A stretch of 64,000 nucleotides of DNA from Flagellimonas flava (GCF_900129665.1 NZ_FQWL01000006.1:91115-155114); one strand, 5' to 3'; shown: positions 53,133-62,927, counted from the stretch's first letter. Notes: generated by a model from the sequence alone, not told the origin. Program-made: numbers and translations.

Positions 53133-53942
53133 ATGACGATAAAGGAAACAAATAAAAAAAAGGGAAGGTATTACACCTTGGCCAGAGTAATTCTTTTCTT
53201 TGCTTGTACTTTGGTTGTTCATATTCTTAGCTCAATTCTTACAGAAAATGCACCTGAAAGAATCGTTGAGCAATTATTAATGCTCTCTGCGACAATCTTG
53301 ACCTTCTTTCTGGTTTTGCTATTTACACGTTGGGAGAAACTTAAGCCGAATGACGTGGGAATTGTTCCTGGCAAAAAGAGTGCTTCACGTTTTTCTATTG
53401 GCTTTGGTGCTGGATTGTTAATGGCGATCACGCAAGCCTTGATAGTTTTAAGTTTTGGTCATTTTCAATTAAAACTCGTTCCCGAAATAACTATGGCCGA
53501 AATAGGTTTACCCTTACTTTTGTATGTATTGGTAGGATCTAGAGAAGAATTAGTGTTTCGCTCCTATTCTTTAAGAAGCTTAAGTTATTCCTGGACTCCT
53601 TTTTTGGCATTGGTTATTATGACCACGATCTTTAGTCTGGAACATTTAGTTTCTGGAAATACGTGGCAAAACGCAATAATAGGTGCCGGCACTGGAGGAA
53701 TTTTATTTGGTTTGGCGGCCTTAAAGACAAAAGGACTGGCCTTACCCTTAGGGCTTCATATTGCATGGAATTTCGGACAATGGTCATTAGGGTTTAAAGG
53801 CAGACCGGGCATATGGGAAGCAATAGTTGAAAAAGGATATGAATCGCAGGTTGAAAATATTGGTTTGGCTGCTTTTATATTTGTTATGGGTTTGGCCATT
53901 GCAGGGGTTTGTATTGTCTATAAAAAGGAAAAGTTATTATAG
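53133..53942 (+). CDS. CPBP-family intramembrane protease
   Basis: A 269-residue protein with about seven membrane helices and the CPBP/Rce1 motif pairs GSREELVFRSYSLRSL (motif 1, Glu-Glu-x3-Arg) and FSLEHLVSG, then LALPLGLHIAWNFGQW. The family includes CAAX-type prenyl proteases and bacteriocin-immunity-like proteins. The function here is unknown; it follows the AraC regulator, which may control it. Confidence 0.82.
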   Translation: MTIKETNKKKGRYYTLARVILFFACTLVVHILSSILTENAPERIVEQLLMLSATILTFFLVLLFTRWEKLKPNDVGIVPGKKSASRFSIGFGAGLLMAITQALIVLSFGHFQLKLVPEITMAEIGLPLLLYVLVGSREELVFRSYSLRSLSYSWTPFLALVIMTTIFSLEHLVSGNTWQNAIIGAGTGGILFGLAALKTKGLALPLGLHIAWNFGQWSLGFKGRPGIWEAIVEKGYESQVENIGLAAFIFVMGLAIAGVCIVYKKEKLL

Positions 53943-54204
53943 AAAGCAAGACTATCGCAAAGACAGCTATAACAACTGAAGCGGAAAGAATATAGTTAGC
54001 CACCACTACTTTATACTCTATGATAAAGTCTTAATTCTTGGTAGACCCGAAAAACCAACGTATTACGGGGCTAACTTCTGTGGACACTTTCATTTGCTTT
54101 CTTGTAGATGTCATTAACAGTCATACACATTATCTTCTTGTGGAATTGGCAATTAAGAATCAACTGATGGTTTTCAATATTCATTATCGAATTTATTTCA
54201 TTGG

Positions 54205-54489
54205 AATCGGATTGCTACTGGAGGGGGATATAGCACCATAGAAGATTTCAAAAAGTTATTGCTGGCCATTAAAGGACACAAGTTATTGGATGAAAAACAT
54301 ACCGATTTGCTCATCAATCGATATTAGCGCACAGAAAACAAACGAAAAACGTTTGGATTTGCTGGAGGTGCTATGGGTGTAAGCGCACATTTTTGGTGGA
54401 ACCTCCAAACCGATGACTATATTATTTCGCTTTCAAACTACGATCCAACCAACACCTCAAAGATATTTGGCAGTTTAAAAAAGATGTAG
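54205..54489 (+). pseudogene. Serine hydrolase C-terminal remnant
   Basis: In frame from 54205 the peptide reads RIATGGGYSTIEDFKKLL, then INRY, a TAG stop at 54325-54327, and FGFAGGAMGVSAHFWW to SKIFGSLKKM, ending at TAG 54487. The GGGYST and GGAMGVSAHFW segments are those of a beta-lactamase-family hydrolase C-terminus. The N-terminal two thirds with the catalytic Ser-x-x-Lys are gone, and an internal stop is present, so it is dead. Confidence 0.75.
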
Positions 54490-54547
54490 GAGGCTTTGTA
54501 GTTCATGGTTTGCTACAATGAAAGGATAAATCCGACTATATAATATC

Positions 54548-55318
54548 TTACCTCTCAAATTCATCCAATAAGGGAATCACATTATTTTTATAGAGTCTCC
54601 CTGATATGATAAAATCTTTTGTTTTTAGTACAATTTTATACTCCGAATTTCCCTTATAGGCTATTCTATTTACATATCTCTTATTTACCATGACAGATCG
54701 ATGCACCCTTATAAATGAAGAATTGGAGAGCTCCGCATCTACTTTTTGCATCGTAGATCTATAAAGGAATTTCTGGTCAACAGTTTTTAATACTAAATAA
54801 TTTCCGTCAGAATGAATTGATACAATATCTTCAGCTGGGACTGTAAGTACCCTTCCATTTTTTTTTATTTCAAATTGGGAACCTCGATTTCCTTTTTCGA
54901 GAGCGTTATATGCCTTTATGATATCATTGATTTTGTGACTCAACTTTGCAGCACCTTCTTTTTGCAAAATATCTTGCATTCTCCCTAAAGACAGATCCAT
55001 TCTTTCTTGATCGAACGGTTTCAAGAGATAGTCCACTGCATTGATCTCAAAGGCTTTTAGGGCAAAATTATCATAGGCCGTTGTAAAAATGACGTAGGGT
55101 ACCTTATCCAATCTTCGCAGAACCGAAAACCCATCCCAATCGGGCATTTCGATATCCAAAAAAATAAAATCTGGGGTTCGCAATTGGATTTCTTCAATGG
55201 CTTGCTTTCCATTTTTACATTCGGCCAAAACCAAAATATTCCCATGTTTTTCCAACAACTTGATTATTCGCTGCCTGGCCAAAAACTCATCATCTACTAT
55301 AATGCAACTAAATTTCAT
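54548..55318 (-). CDS. LytTR-family response regulator
   Basis: A 256-residue two-component response regulator. The receiver domain (1-125) carries the phospho-acceptor Asp55 in FIFLDIEMPDWDG, Thr in FTTAYDNFALKAF and Lys in LLKPFDQE. A LytTR DNA-binding domain fills 150-250 (EDIVSIHSDGNYLVLKT; SFIRVHRSVMVNKRYV). It follows the sensor kinase by four bases, so they are one operon. Confidence 0.94.
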   Translation of the reverse strand: MKFSCIIVDDEFLARQRIIKLLEKHGNILVLAECKNGKQAIEEIQLRTPDFIFLDIEMPDWDGFSVLRRLDKVPYVIFTTAYDNFALKAFEINAVDYLLKPFDQERMDLSLGRMQDILQKEGAAKLSHKINDIIKAYNALEKGNRGSQFEIKKNGRVLTVPAEDIVSIHSDGNYLVLKTVDQKFLYRSTMQKVDAELSNSSFIRVHRSVMVNKRYVNRIAYKGNSEYKIVLKTKDFIISGRLYKNNVIPLLDEFER

Positions 55319-55322
55319 GGAA

Positions 55323-56426
55323 TCAATCTTTTATGGGCAAACAAATCTTGGTGACATAGCGATTGTCCGTTTCATAGGAAGAACTAAAAAAATATTGCGA
55401 TCCGTAATAGCCCTCCAATCTTTTCTTAATATTCCTTAACCCCACTCCGGTTCCCTTTGCCCTATCTGAAACCTCTCTATTCTCAGTGGTATTTAAAACT
55501 TCAAAAGCTAAAAATTTTGATTTCCCTTCCCTGGTTTGTTCTTTGATTTTGATATCGACGATACATTTGTCAATAGCACTGGCTACACCAAATTTGATGA
55601 CATTTTCTACCAAAGGCTGTAACAGCATATTGGGTATTTTCTCTTGTAGGATATGTTTTGAAACATTGTAGTTCACTATCATTTTATCTGAATATCGAAT
55701 CTGTTCAAGACCCAAATAGCCTTCAATAAAATCCAGTTCCTGTTTTACGGTAATCATTTGTTCCAAATCGTTTTCCAACATCGTTCTCATGAGGTCCCCT
55801 ATTTTGGTCAACATCTTTTGGGCCATATTGGAATCAATATCTATCATGGAAGAAATAGAATGCAAGGTGTTGAACAAAAAATGAGGGTGGAGCTGCATTT
55901 GTAAAGAACTCAGTTGTGCGGCTATTAGCTCTTTTTGATTTTTTAGATAGCGCCGTTGGTAATCTATGGCAAAAAATATGGCCATAATGACCAATACCTC
56001 GATAAGGCTTGAGAAGCTACCCACCACCAGGCCTATCATACTATTTTGTCCAAAAAAATCTTTCATGTAGCCTGTACTAAAAAAGAAAATGAGATCGTAA
56101 AGCTTAACAGAAATTATATTATGGACCACAGCGAGAAGGAGAATGGATATCACTAGGAATACTAGCTGTAAGACGGTATTGGTTTTAACTTGTAGTCTGC
56201 TCACCACTACATACGCCAAGGGGAGCATTAAAAACCATATCAAATAGTTTAGGACAATCTTAATGCCAACATAGAACCAACTAAATGGAAAGTTATATTG
56301 ATTCACCAAATAGTCGGTATATTCCTTTGCTATAAAAAAGAGGCTGGTAATGACAAGGGTCAACCCTATTTTACCTATGGAAATGGGCAATTTTTTATAA
56401 CTTTGATATACTCTTTTCAACATCAC
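55323..56426 (-). CDS. LytS-type sensor histidine kinase
   Basis: A 367-residue membrane kinase with four helices in residues 15-150. The His_kinase-type phosphorylation motif is HPHFLFNTLHSISSMI (near residue 190) and the ATP-binding part has PNMLLQPLVENVIKFG and GTGVGLRNIKKRLEGYYG. There is no recognisable extracellular sensor domain, so the signal is probably sensed in the membrane. It feeds the downstream LytTR regulator. Confidence 0.92.
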   Translation of the reverse strand: MMLKRVYQSYKKLPISIGKIGLTLVITSLFFIAKEYTDYLVNQYNFPFSWFYVGIKIVLNYLIWFLMLPLAYVVVSRLQVKTNTVLQLVFLVISILLLAVVHNIISVKLYDLIFFFSTGYMKDFFGQNSMIGLVVGSFSSLIEVLVIMAIFFAIDYQRRYLKNQKELIAAQLSSLQMQLHPHFLFNTLHSISSMIDIDSNMAQKMLTKIGDLMRTMLENDLEQMITVKQELDFIEGYLGLEQIRYSDKMIVNYNVSKHILQEKIPNMLLQPLVENVIKFGVASAIDKCIVDIKIKEQTREGKSKFLAFEVLNTTENREVSDRAKGTGVGLRNIKKRLEGYYGSQYFFSSSYETDNRYVTKICLPIKD

Positions 56427-56491
56427 TTAAAACCTTTATCTAGGGCTAACTGCTTAACATCAAGTGCTTATTAATATTAAAAAAAAACGCC

Positions 56492-56974
56492 ATGAACATA
56501 AAATTTTTTATTGGCTTTCCATTATTATGTCTATTGACATTTTCTTGCAAGGGCAAAAGTGATAAGGTTGATTCAGAAAAAACTGCAACGGAAAATCATG
56601 AAATCAAAAATATCAGCGAACTTACGTTTCGGGAGATTCTTTTTTTACTTCACAAAGAAAATGAATTTGGCACCGATTATCATGGGGATTCTTTTGGTAA
56701 AGAAGCCATGGGGGATATCATTGTAACCACGACCGCCAAAACGGATTGTGGTGATGAGATGGCATTAGTAAATACTTCACCAGAAAAAAAAGCCCAAATA
56801 GCCACAATGGCGAGCTTCAATTTCCCTAATAATCCTGTCAAAGAAATTGCTATGGTGTACATGATTGCTCCTAATGACACCCTACCCATAGGCCGCAATA
56901 TGCTTTGCTATAATGGTGAAAAGTACATGATTGCCAGAAAAGTGCTCTCTGCCGGATACGTCAAGGAAAACTAA
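56492..56974 (+). CDS. Lipoprotein, unknown
   Basis: Not recognised. 160 residues with a lipobox (LTFSC at residues 15-19), a Lys/Glu-rich linker and a domain with two further Cys (TAKTDCGDEMALV, NMLCYNGEKYM) that could form a disulfide. It starts 65 bases from the divergent histidine kinase gene. Confidence 0.65.
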   Translation: MNIKFFIGFPLLCLLTFSCKGKSDKVDSEKTATENHEIKNISELTFREILFLLHKENEFGTDYHGDSFGKEAMGDIIVTTTAKTDCGDEMALVNTSPEKKAQIATMASFNFPNNPVKEIAMVYMIAPNDTLPIGRNMLCYNGEKYMIARKVLSAGYVKEN

Positions 56975-57027
56975 AGACATTATTAACTTCTTGGGGCCAA
57001 AGTGGTCCATTCTTCAAAAACGGGTCT

Positions 57028-57972
57028 TTAGTTTTTCACAACGGGTCTAAACGAAGGTAGTCCATCATGCAGTTTGTTTTTGGTTATTTGCCGCAGGGAC
57101 TTTCCATTCTTTGAGATAATGAATATTTCCCTGCTGAGCGAGGTATTGGCACTGAAAGCTATCCATTGTCCATCCATTGAAAACGAGGCCCTATATTGAA
57201 GACTATGATTCCAACCCTGATCCAACTTCAAAAACTTTCCTCTTTGGATACCATTGCTTTTAAGTGTTTCATTGGAAACTACCCTCCTGACGTCAGAACC
57301 ATTTGGCTCCATTATAAACAGTTCAAAACCACCATCCCTATCTGAATAAAACAAAATTTCAGTTGCATCAGGGGACCAAACCGGTGCTAGGTCCGCATGC
57401 CGTTTGCTCGTCAATCTTGTTTCCTTACCATTTTTTAAGTTCTTCTTGATAATATTGGAGCCACTTTCGTCACCGGACACATATATTACTTCACTATAAA
57501 TGGAAACATCGGGTTGGGATTCATATTTGTTATCGGTCTTAACCAATAGTTCCGTTTTGCCCGACTGTACATTTACACGGTATAAATCGCCTCCTCGGCT
57601 ATAAACCACATGTGACCCATCTGCATCAAATACGGGATCAAATTCATAATCCTGGCCAACATTATCCAATCTCCTGGCATTTGAACCATCCGGATCGGTA
57701 ATCCAAATGCGCCATCCTCCTCTTCGATAGGACTCAAAAGTTATTTTCTTTCCATCCCTTGACCAATTAGGATAATAATCCGGACGAATCCCAGACTGAC
57801 CAATTTGTTTCAGCGCTGAGCCGTCAGGTTCCATTAAAAAGATATTTCCTTTGGATCCCTTGTTATTTGCTTTAAAAAATGCAATTTCGGTGGTTTGCCC
57901 TATGCCACTGTACTGGAAAAGCCCAAAAACGAATAACAATTGTAAACCTTGGTTTCTAAATATTGTTTTCAT
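57028..57972 (-). CDS. TolB/PD40-type secreted beta-propeller protein
   Basis: A 314-residue protein with a signal peptide (to about residue 25) and five to six PD40 repeats of the form NWSRDGKKITFESYRRGGWRIW, VWSPDATEILFYSDRDGGFELF and SFSMDGQWIAFSANTSLSREIF. It probably acts as a periplasmic binding scaffold; no enzymatic residues are seen. It converges with the lipoprotein gene. Confidence 0.85.
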   Translation of the reverse strand: MKTIFRNQGLQLLFVFGLFQYSGIGQTTEIAFFKANNKGSKGNIFLMEPDGSALKQIGQSGIRPDYYPNWSRDGKKITFESYRRGGWRIWITDPDGSNARRLDNVGQDYEFDPVFDADGSHVVYSRGGDLYRVNVQSGKTELLVKTDNKYESQPDVSIYSEVIYVSGDESGSNIIKKNLKNGKETRLTSKRHADLAPVWSPDATEILFYSDRDGGFELFIMEPNGSDVRRVVSNETLKSNGIQRGKFLKLDQGWNHSLQYRASFSMDGQWIAFSANTSLSREIFIISKNGKSLRQITKNKLHDGLPSFRPVVKN

Positions 57973-58630
57973 ATCAATTTGAATTTGATGTATCTAAAAT
58001 TAGTAGGGTCTGGGCAGTCAAATCATTGAAATGTTATAACCAATTCTTTTTTGGGACGGAAGGTTAAAAATAGTTTCCAACCAATCCCAAAACAAAAAGA
58101 TCAATCGCACACTGGATAGCGCGTTCTTGAGTTAAACCAAAAGACAGAAAAAAACAGGGAGTAAACGGAACAACCTTTTCTATCTTAATCAAAGGCACTT
58201 TAAAAAGGAAGTTAAGGGCAAAAGCATTGCAGAAAACAACCGTTAGTAATTCTTTGAACGATGTAACTGTAAAACATTAAGTGAACCGTAGGTATCCAAT
58301 CATAACATGCTGTTCCCTGATGGCCACTGGACATGAGGCGGGTATATTGACAATGGTTAATTTGAAAGGTACAGAAACTAAAGCTTAACCTATTATCAAT
58401 CCACATTATTCGTTCAAATAAAATTTAGGGAGGGTTGTCATTTCGAGTCCATATCAATCTCCATTTTTAAATAGTTTAGTCTTTAACCTTACTACAACTG
58501 ATTCAATTTTCAGTGAAGTTTTTGATTATGGTGATTGTTGAATTTTGTCACGAGAATACCGGTTCATCACAAATTTTTTTAATAGGGCAGACTTTCAATA
58601 TAGTTTCGACAAGAACTTAACTAGAAAAAA
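57973..58630. other. Long intergenic region, nothing recognised
   Basis: 658 bases between two divergent PD40 genes. No convincing ORF, RNA or Bacteroidota-type promoter. The plus strand carries CGTTCAAATAAA (58411-58422), a 12-base match to part of the cassette repeat, but without a neighbouring gene edge. It may hold degraded coding DNA. Confidence 0.5.
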
Positions 58631-59605
58631 ATGAATATAAAAAATTACATGGGCATTGTAATGTTGGCATTATCACTCATAGCTTGCCAACGGGGCCCAA
58701 AGAAAACTGCGAAGACAACCGAACAGGCTTCCCAAGAAAATATAGATGAGACTTCCATGGAAGGTAATGGAGAAGAAGTTAGTGAAAAGGGTACCGCCGA
58801 TCTAGGGCCTAATTTTAACCCTGTTGGTTCTGAAGTAGCTTATTACTCCTACGTTAGCGAAAATCCCCCAGTAGCCCGAATTTTTATTTCCAATTTGGAC
58901 GGTAGTAATACTCGACAAGTGTCGCATTTGGATTCCATTGGCTTTCATGTAGAACCTAAATGGTCAAGGGATGGGAAGAAAATAGTATATACCAGCTTTT
59001 TGGAGGTAGGTTCGAGAATGATGGTTGTTGATGCCGATGGAGAAAACCCTACGGAACTGGCTACGGTCTCCGACGACGGTTTTCATATGTTCACTTCTTG
59101 GGATCTATCTGGGGATGGCTATTTTTTCTTTCACTGGCCAAAAGAAGAATTTACGCCAGATGCCTATTATGCCTATTATGCCAAGGATGGCAAAGTTGAG
59201 CGATTGACCGAAAACGGAAAGACCAACAGACCCCAAATCACTGAAGATGGCGTGCTTTACATCAATCGAGTTGAGAGCGAAACTCCCTACGTAGCCACAA
59301 AACAACTTTACGATATGGAAAACAAAAAAATAATAAAGGATATTCCGGAATTAGAAGGTGAGTTCATTGTTGGAAAACATACCGTTAAGTCGGTCGAGAA
59401 TGAGGATTCAACCACCTTTGTTTTAGAAGATCTGCAAGGGAATGACTTAAAAGAGCTAGGAACAGTGCCTTATAAAAAAATTATGTTCACGACAATCGAT
59501 AAAAACCTAGAGTACGTGGCCTACAACACAGACTTTGCAGATGGTGCCGAGATCCATCTATTGAAAATAGCTACTGGGGAAATTATCAAGGTCACAAAAA
59601 ACTAA
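58631..59605 (+). CDS. PD40-repeat lipoprotein
   Basis: A 324-residue lipoprotein (LSLIAC lipobox at residues 14-19) with an acidic linker, then PD40 repeats (GPNFNPVGSEVAYYSYVSENPPVARIF; KWSRDGKKIVYTSFLEVGSRMMVVD; WDLSGDGYFFFHWPKEEFTPDAYY). It resembles TolB-like scaffolds and the divergent neighbour at 57028. The esterase-like gene follows after 11 bases. Confidence 0.8.
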   Translation: MNIKNYMGIVMLALSLIACQRGPKKTAKTTEQASQENIDETSMEGNGEEVSEKGTADLGPNFNPVGSEVAYYSYVSENPPVARIFISNLDGSNTRQVSHLDSIGFHVEPKWSRDGKKIVYTSFLEVGSRMMVVDADGENPTELATVSDDGFHMFTSWDLSGDGYFFFHWPKEEFTPDAYYAYYAKDGKVERLTENGKTNRPQITEDGVLYINRVESETPYVATKQLYDMENKKIIKDIPELEGEFIVGKHTVKSVENEDSTTFVLEDLQGNDLKELGTVPYKKIMFTTIDKNLEYVAYNTDFADGAEIHLLKIATGEIIKVTKN

Positions 59606-59616
59606 ATAAAATTGAA

Positions 59617-60261
59617 ATGAAGTTAATATGTAATACGGCCTTATTCCTCCTAATTTTGGTTGCCGTCCGTGCGCAAAGCGATGTCATTACTCTCGACAAT
59701 AACGGAAAAAAAATCCCCGTCAGGATTATTAAGCCCGAAGGATATGCCTCAAACAAAGTCTATCCTGTATTGATCGGGCCAGGTCTGGACAATGGAAATC
59801 TTAACGTGGGGTGTCGATATTTTGGTTCAAACCCGGGGCAACACGGTTGGATTTTAGTGGAAAGTTCCATTCATATGGAGAATAGGAAAGCCGTGGCATT
59901 ACTTCTAGATCATTTGGAATTAAATTACCGAACCGGCAAAGTATACATTCTAGGTTTCTCCGCAAATAGTGTGGACGCCTTTACTATAGCGTCCATTTAT
60001 AACAACAGAATTCATGGAATCATCGGAATGCCTGGAAATCCCAGTTCCCCAAATATAAATAGCCATAAAGGGCAACAGATTTTAATGATTGTCGGAGAAC
60101 GAGATACCTATTGGAAAAACAGAGCGGAACAGGCAAAGGTAAAACTAGATGAAAAGGGATACCAAAATGAACTGGTGATCATTCCAAAAGGAGGACATAT
60201 TCTGGATGAGTTGACAGGAAAACCCCTATTTGCCATCTTAAATAGGAAGTTATCAAAGTAA
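59617..60261 (+). CDS. Secreted alpha/beta hydrolase (esterase-like)
   Basis: A 214-residue protein with a signal peptide (residues 1-20, ending VRAQS). The nucleophile region is ILGFSANSVDAFTIAS, a Gly-x-Ser-x-Asn elbow, with MIVGERDTYW (Asp) and IPKGGHILDEL (His) completing a triad. It fits the polyhydroxybutyrate depolymerase-like/dienelactone-hydrolase-like group. Probably co-transcribed with the PD40 lipoprotein. Confidence 0.75.
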   Translation: MKLICNTALFLLILVAVRAQSDVITLDNNGKKIPVRIIKPEGYASNKVYPVLIGPGLDNGNLNVGCRYFGSNPGQHGWILVESSIHMENRKAVALLLDHLELNYRTGKVYILGFSANSVDAFTIASIYNNRIHGIIGMPGNPSSPNINSHKGQQILMIVGERDTYWKNRAEQAKVKLDEKGYQNELVIIPKGGHILDELTGKPLFAILNRKLSK

Positions 60262-60349
60262 GAAAGACTAAAGGAACTGGTATTAACAATTTCAACGGCC
60301 TTATTCAGTGTTGGGTTTAATTAGCAAACTCAATTGATAGGTTCTTGAA

Positions 60350-60608
60350 GAATCCAGTATTGAAAGGGTGAAAGAAATCCAAGAAAATGCAACAACCGAT
60401 ATTTATCTATGTGGAGGCGGGGAGTTTGCTGGTTGGTTATTGGAAAATGGAATGATTGACCAGTTAAAAACTTAGGTTAAATCCTATTATTTTGGGAAAT
60501 GGAACAAGGTTTTTTGGTTCCTCGAAGGCGGGCGGAAGATGGAAATTAATAGATAAAGAACCCTTCTCGGATGGATTTCAAATATTAGCATATAACAAGA
60601 AAAGATAA
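60350..60608 (+). pseudogene. Dihydrofolate-reductase-like (RibD C-terminal) remnant
   Basis: The first part reads IYLCGGGEFAGWLLENGMID, ending in TAG at 60473. A different frame from 60477 continues LNPIILGNGTRFFGSSKAGG to ILAYNKKR and TAA at 60606. Together these are the C-terminal half of a DHFR-family protein. The N-terminal half is missing and a frameshift lies near 60470-60477, so the gene is dead. Confidence 0.8.
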
Positions 60609-60882
60609 TGTGAACTGCTTTGTACTACGTCATGAAAGTTGTTTGAAATTATCCAAACATTCAAGGTTGATAAAAAATGACGGCCCCATAATGGAACCTA
60701 TTTCGGTACTGTAGCTTTTTTCCATTTCCTTTCCTTCATCTGGCTGTATAATGGGACATTTTCGTTGGAGAAAACCATTGGACTAAATTGCATATTTTTA
60801 TTTTACGTATTGTTGATTATTGACTTATGGAAAATTTGCTCATTAAAACGGTGGATTTGTTTTTTACCATAAACGCAGTATC
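60609..60882. other. Intergenic, no gene
   Basis: 274 bases with no convincing gene. AAACGGTGGATTT at 60846-60858 recurs at 51645-51657 beside cassette repeat i; all else appears featureless. Confidence 0.4.
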
Positions 60883-62079
60883 TCAATTGAAAATTAAAGG
60901 TTTAACAAGATTGTAAACTTCCTGTAAATCAAAAGACTGAGGTCTAAAAAAGAGATTGGAGTTGCTGTTAGTGCAGATTGCTACAATAACATCGTCTTCG
61001 ACGATTTTTAACAAAAAAGAACGTCCTCCAGTCGATGTTCCTCCGTGATGTATAAGTGTTCTATTGGATTTTGATAGTTTGGTTATTCTAAATCCTAACC
61101 CGTAATCGTGGTTGCCTTGTTCACCATTATTAAATTTTTTTATGGTGAAAAGTTGTTTCTGGTATTTTGGATAAAGAAGAGAATCAAGGTTTAGCATCAT
61201 ATTAACCAAATCTGTGGCATTTGACAAAAAACCTCCTCCTGCAAGTCTACCAGAATTATTCACTTTAATAGCCCTTCTTACTTCTCCCGTTTTGACATTT
61301 GATGTATAAAAATTTAAATAATCGTCTGACCTTTCTGGCCTGGTGTTTATCATATTCAATTTCTCACAAGTATTAGTTTCCACATATTTCGAGAATTCCT
61401 GGCCCGTTAAATTTTCAATGGCTGCTGCTATCAAACAGTAATTGTAAGTACTATAGTGATAGTTAGTACCTGGCTCAAAGAGTAATTTATCCCGTTCGAA
61501 AACAGATAGGGATTCATTTGCATTGTTAAATTCTTTATTTGAAAAAAACTCAAGACCTTCGTAATGTCTAATACCTGACTGATGTGCGGCAAGTTCCGCA
61601 AAGCTAATGTTCTTTTCCAATGCTAAATCTGGAATGTAGTTTTGAACACTTTCGGATAGCTTAATTTTTCCTTCTTGTACCAGACTTAGTAAGGTTATTG
61701 CACTAAGACTTTTTGAGATGCTCCCAATTCGGTAGCGGGAATTATCGGATGCTGGAATTTGTTTAACAGGATTATAGCAGCCGAAGGACTTGTTCAAAAT
61801 AACCTCACCATCTTTAGCAATACATACATTTATGGCTGGTATTTTGAATTTGTTCTTTAAAGCCAATATTTGGTCTTGAATGGTATCTAAAGTGTTATTT
61901 TTAAGATTGACATTATTTGTCGTCTCTAAAGATTCACATTTGTTTGTTGTAACATAATCAAAGGACCTACCTCTTTCAAACGATCTTAAAATCAAATCAC
62001 GATGGTATATTAGCATTCCTGTAACAGAAACAAAAAGGAGAATAAGTAATAATTTCGCAATTAACTTTACTTTTTTCAT
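60883..62079 (-). CDS. Beta-lactamase-family serine hydrolase (membrane-anchored)
   Basis: A 398-residue protein with an N-terminal membrane anchor (residues 7-24). The class C beta-lactamase/penicillin-binding fold shows Ser-x-x-Lys in IGSISKSLSAI, the Tyr motif in YHYSTYNYCL, and HHGGTSTGGRSF as the third box. It is likely a periplasmic peptidase or esterase. It lies 53 bases downstream of the AraC gene. Confidence 0.84.
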   Translation of the reverse strand: MKKVKLIAKLLLILLFVSVTGMLIYHRDLILRSFERGRSFDYVTTNKCESLETTNNVNLKNNTLDTIQDQILALKNKFKIPAINVCIAKDGEVILNKSFGCYNPVKQIPASDNSRYRIGSISKSLSAITLLSLVQEGKIKLSESVQNYIPDLALEKNISFAELAAHQSGIRHYEGLEFFSNKEFNNANESLSVFERDKLLFEPGTNYHYSTYNYCLIAAAIENLTGQEFSKYVETNTCEKLNMINTRPERSDDYLNFYTSNVKTGEVRRAIKVNNSGRLAGGGFLSNATDLVNMMLNLDSLLYPKYQKQLFTIKKFNNGEQGNHDYGLGFRITKLSKSNRTLIHHGGTSTGGRSFLLKIVEDDVIVAICTNSNSNLFFRPQSFDLQEVYNLVKPLIFN

Positions 62080-62132
62080 AAATTCTTAATTCAACGGTAA
62101 AACTAAAACTATAAAGGTGAAGAAAATTGTAC

Positions 62133-62927
62133 CTAATTAACCATCAGTTGGTTTCTAAACTGATGGGGAGAAATTCCAAAATATTTTTTGAAAGAACGTG
62201 TAAAATGTGCATTATCGTAGAATCCCAATTCAAAAGCCACGGAACTAATTGTGGTCTTGTCCCTTGTTAACATTACAGCCCCTCTTGATAATTTAGTTTT
62301 TAATTGGTACTCCCTAATTGTATATCCCTTTTTGCTTTTAAAACATTTGGTCATGTAGACCGGATGTAAATCCATTCGTTTGGAGAGTTCATCCAACGAG
62401 TGAAATTTATTAGTTTCATTTTCTAATATTTTTTGAAGCGGGAGAATCCAAAACGGGTTGGCGTCTTTATAGTCGAGATTATGTATGTCAAGGACGCAAT
62501 CGGTCAAAACTTGTATTATCAATTCGTAATCATAGCCATATGTGAAATCCAATAGTATTTTGTACATGGCAGCACCACTTAAGGGGTTTACTTTGCTGTA
62601 AGTATTCAAGGGTTGTATTTCCAAAAAGTCAAAAAAATGTTTTTTCAATTCGATGTTAAAACAAGATACCTTGGTGTCAAGAAACCTGTTCATATGAACG
62701 TGGCTTTTTGGTCTGAATAACACATCTCCTTTTTTTATCAGATCTTCTTCATGGCCATAGATTTCTTTATAACTTCCATTAACCAATAGGCATAAATATG
62801 GGTTAGAATGATTATGCTCAGGCACTATAATATCTTTATCATAATGCGTGACACAAAGCTTTAGAAAGTCACACTCGAATGATGTTAATTGTTCTCCATA
62901 ATATTCTCCAATTCTTAGTTGTGCCAT
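62133..62927 (-). CDS. AraC-family transcriptional regulator (cupin-type sensor)
   Basis: A 264-residue soluble regulator. A cupin-like N-terminal sensor (HYDKDIIVPEHNHSNPYLCLLVNGSYK) is followed by a C-terminal double helix-turn-helix (SLDELSKRMDLHPVYMTKCF; TISSVAFELGFYDNAHFTRSFKKYFGISP). It is divergent from the SusC gene and upstream of the serine hydrolase; either may be its target. Confidence 0.9.
   Translation of the reverse strand: MAQLRIGEYYGEQLTSFECDFLKLCVTHYDKDIIVPEHNHSNPYLCLLVNGSYKEIYGHEEDLIKKGDVLFRPKSHVHMNRFLDTKVSCFNIELKKHFFDFLEIQPLNTYSKVNPLSGAAMYKILLDFTYGYDYELIIQVLTDCVLDIHNLDYKDANPFWILPLQKILENETNKFHSLDELSKRMDLHPVYMTKCFKSKKGYTIREYQLKTKLSRGAVMLTRDKTTISSVAFELGFYDNAHFTRSFKKYFGISPHQFRNQLMVN

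Noticed and set aside
54038..54241. A 67-residue plus-strand ORF upstream of the hydrolase remnant
   Set aside because: Its composition is unremarkable, it overlaps the remnant in another frame, and no start context or homologous motif supports it.
58411..58422. CGTTCAAATAAA as another cassette repeat
   Set aside because: Only twelve bases match, and it is not near a gene start or stop.
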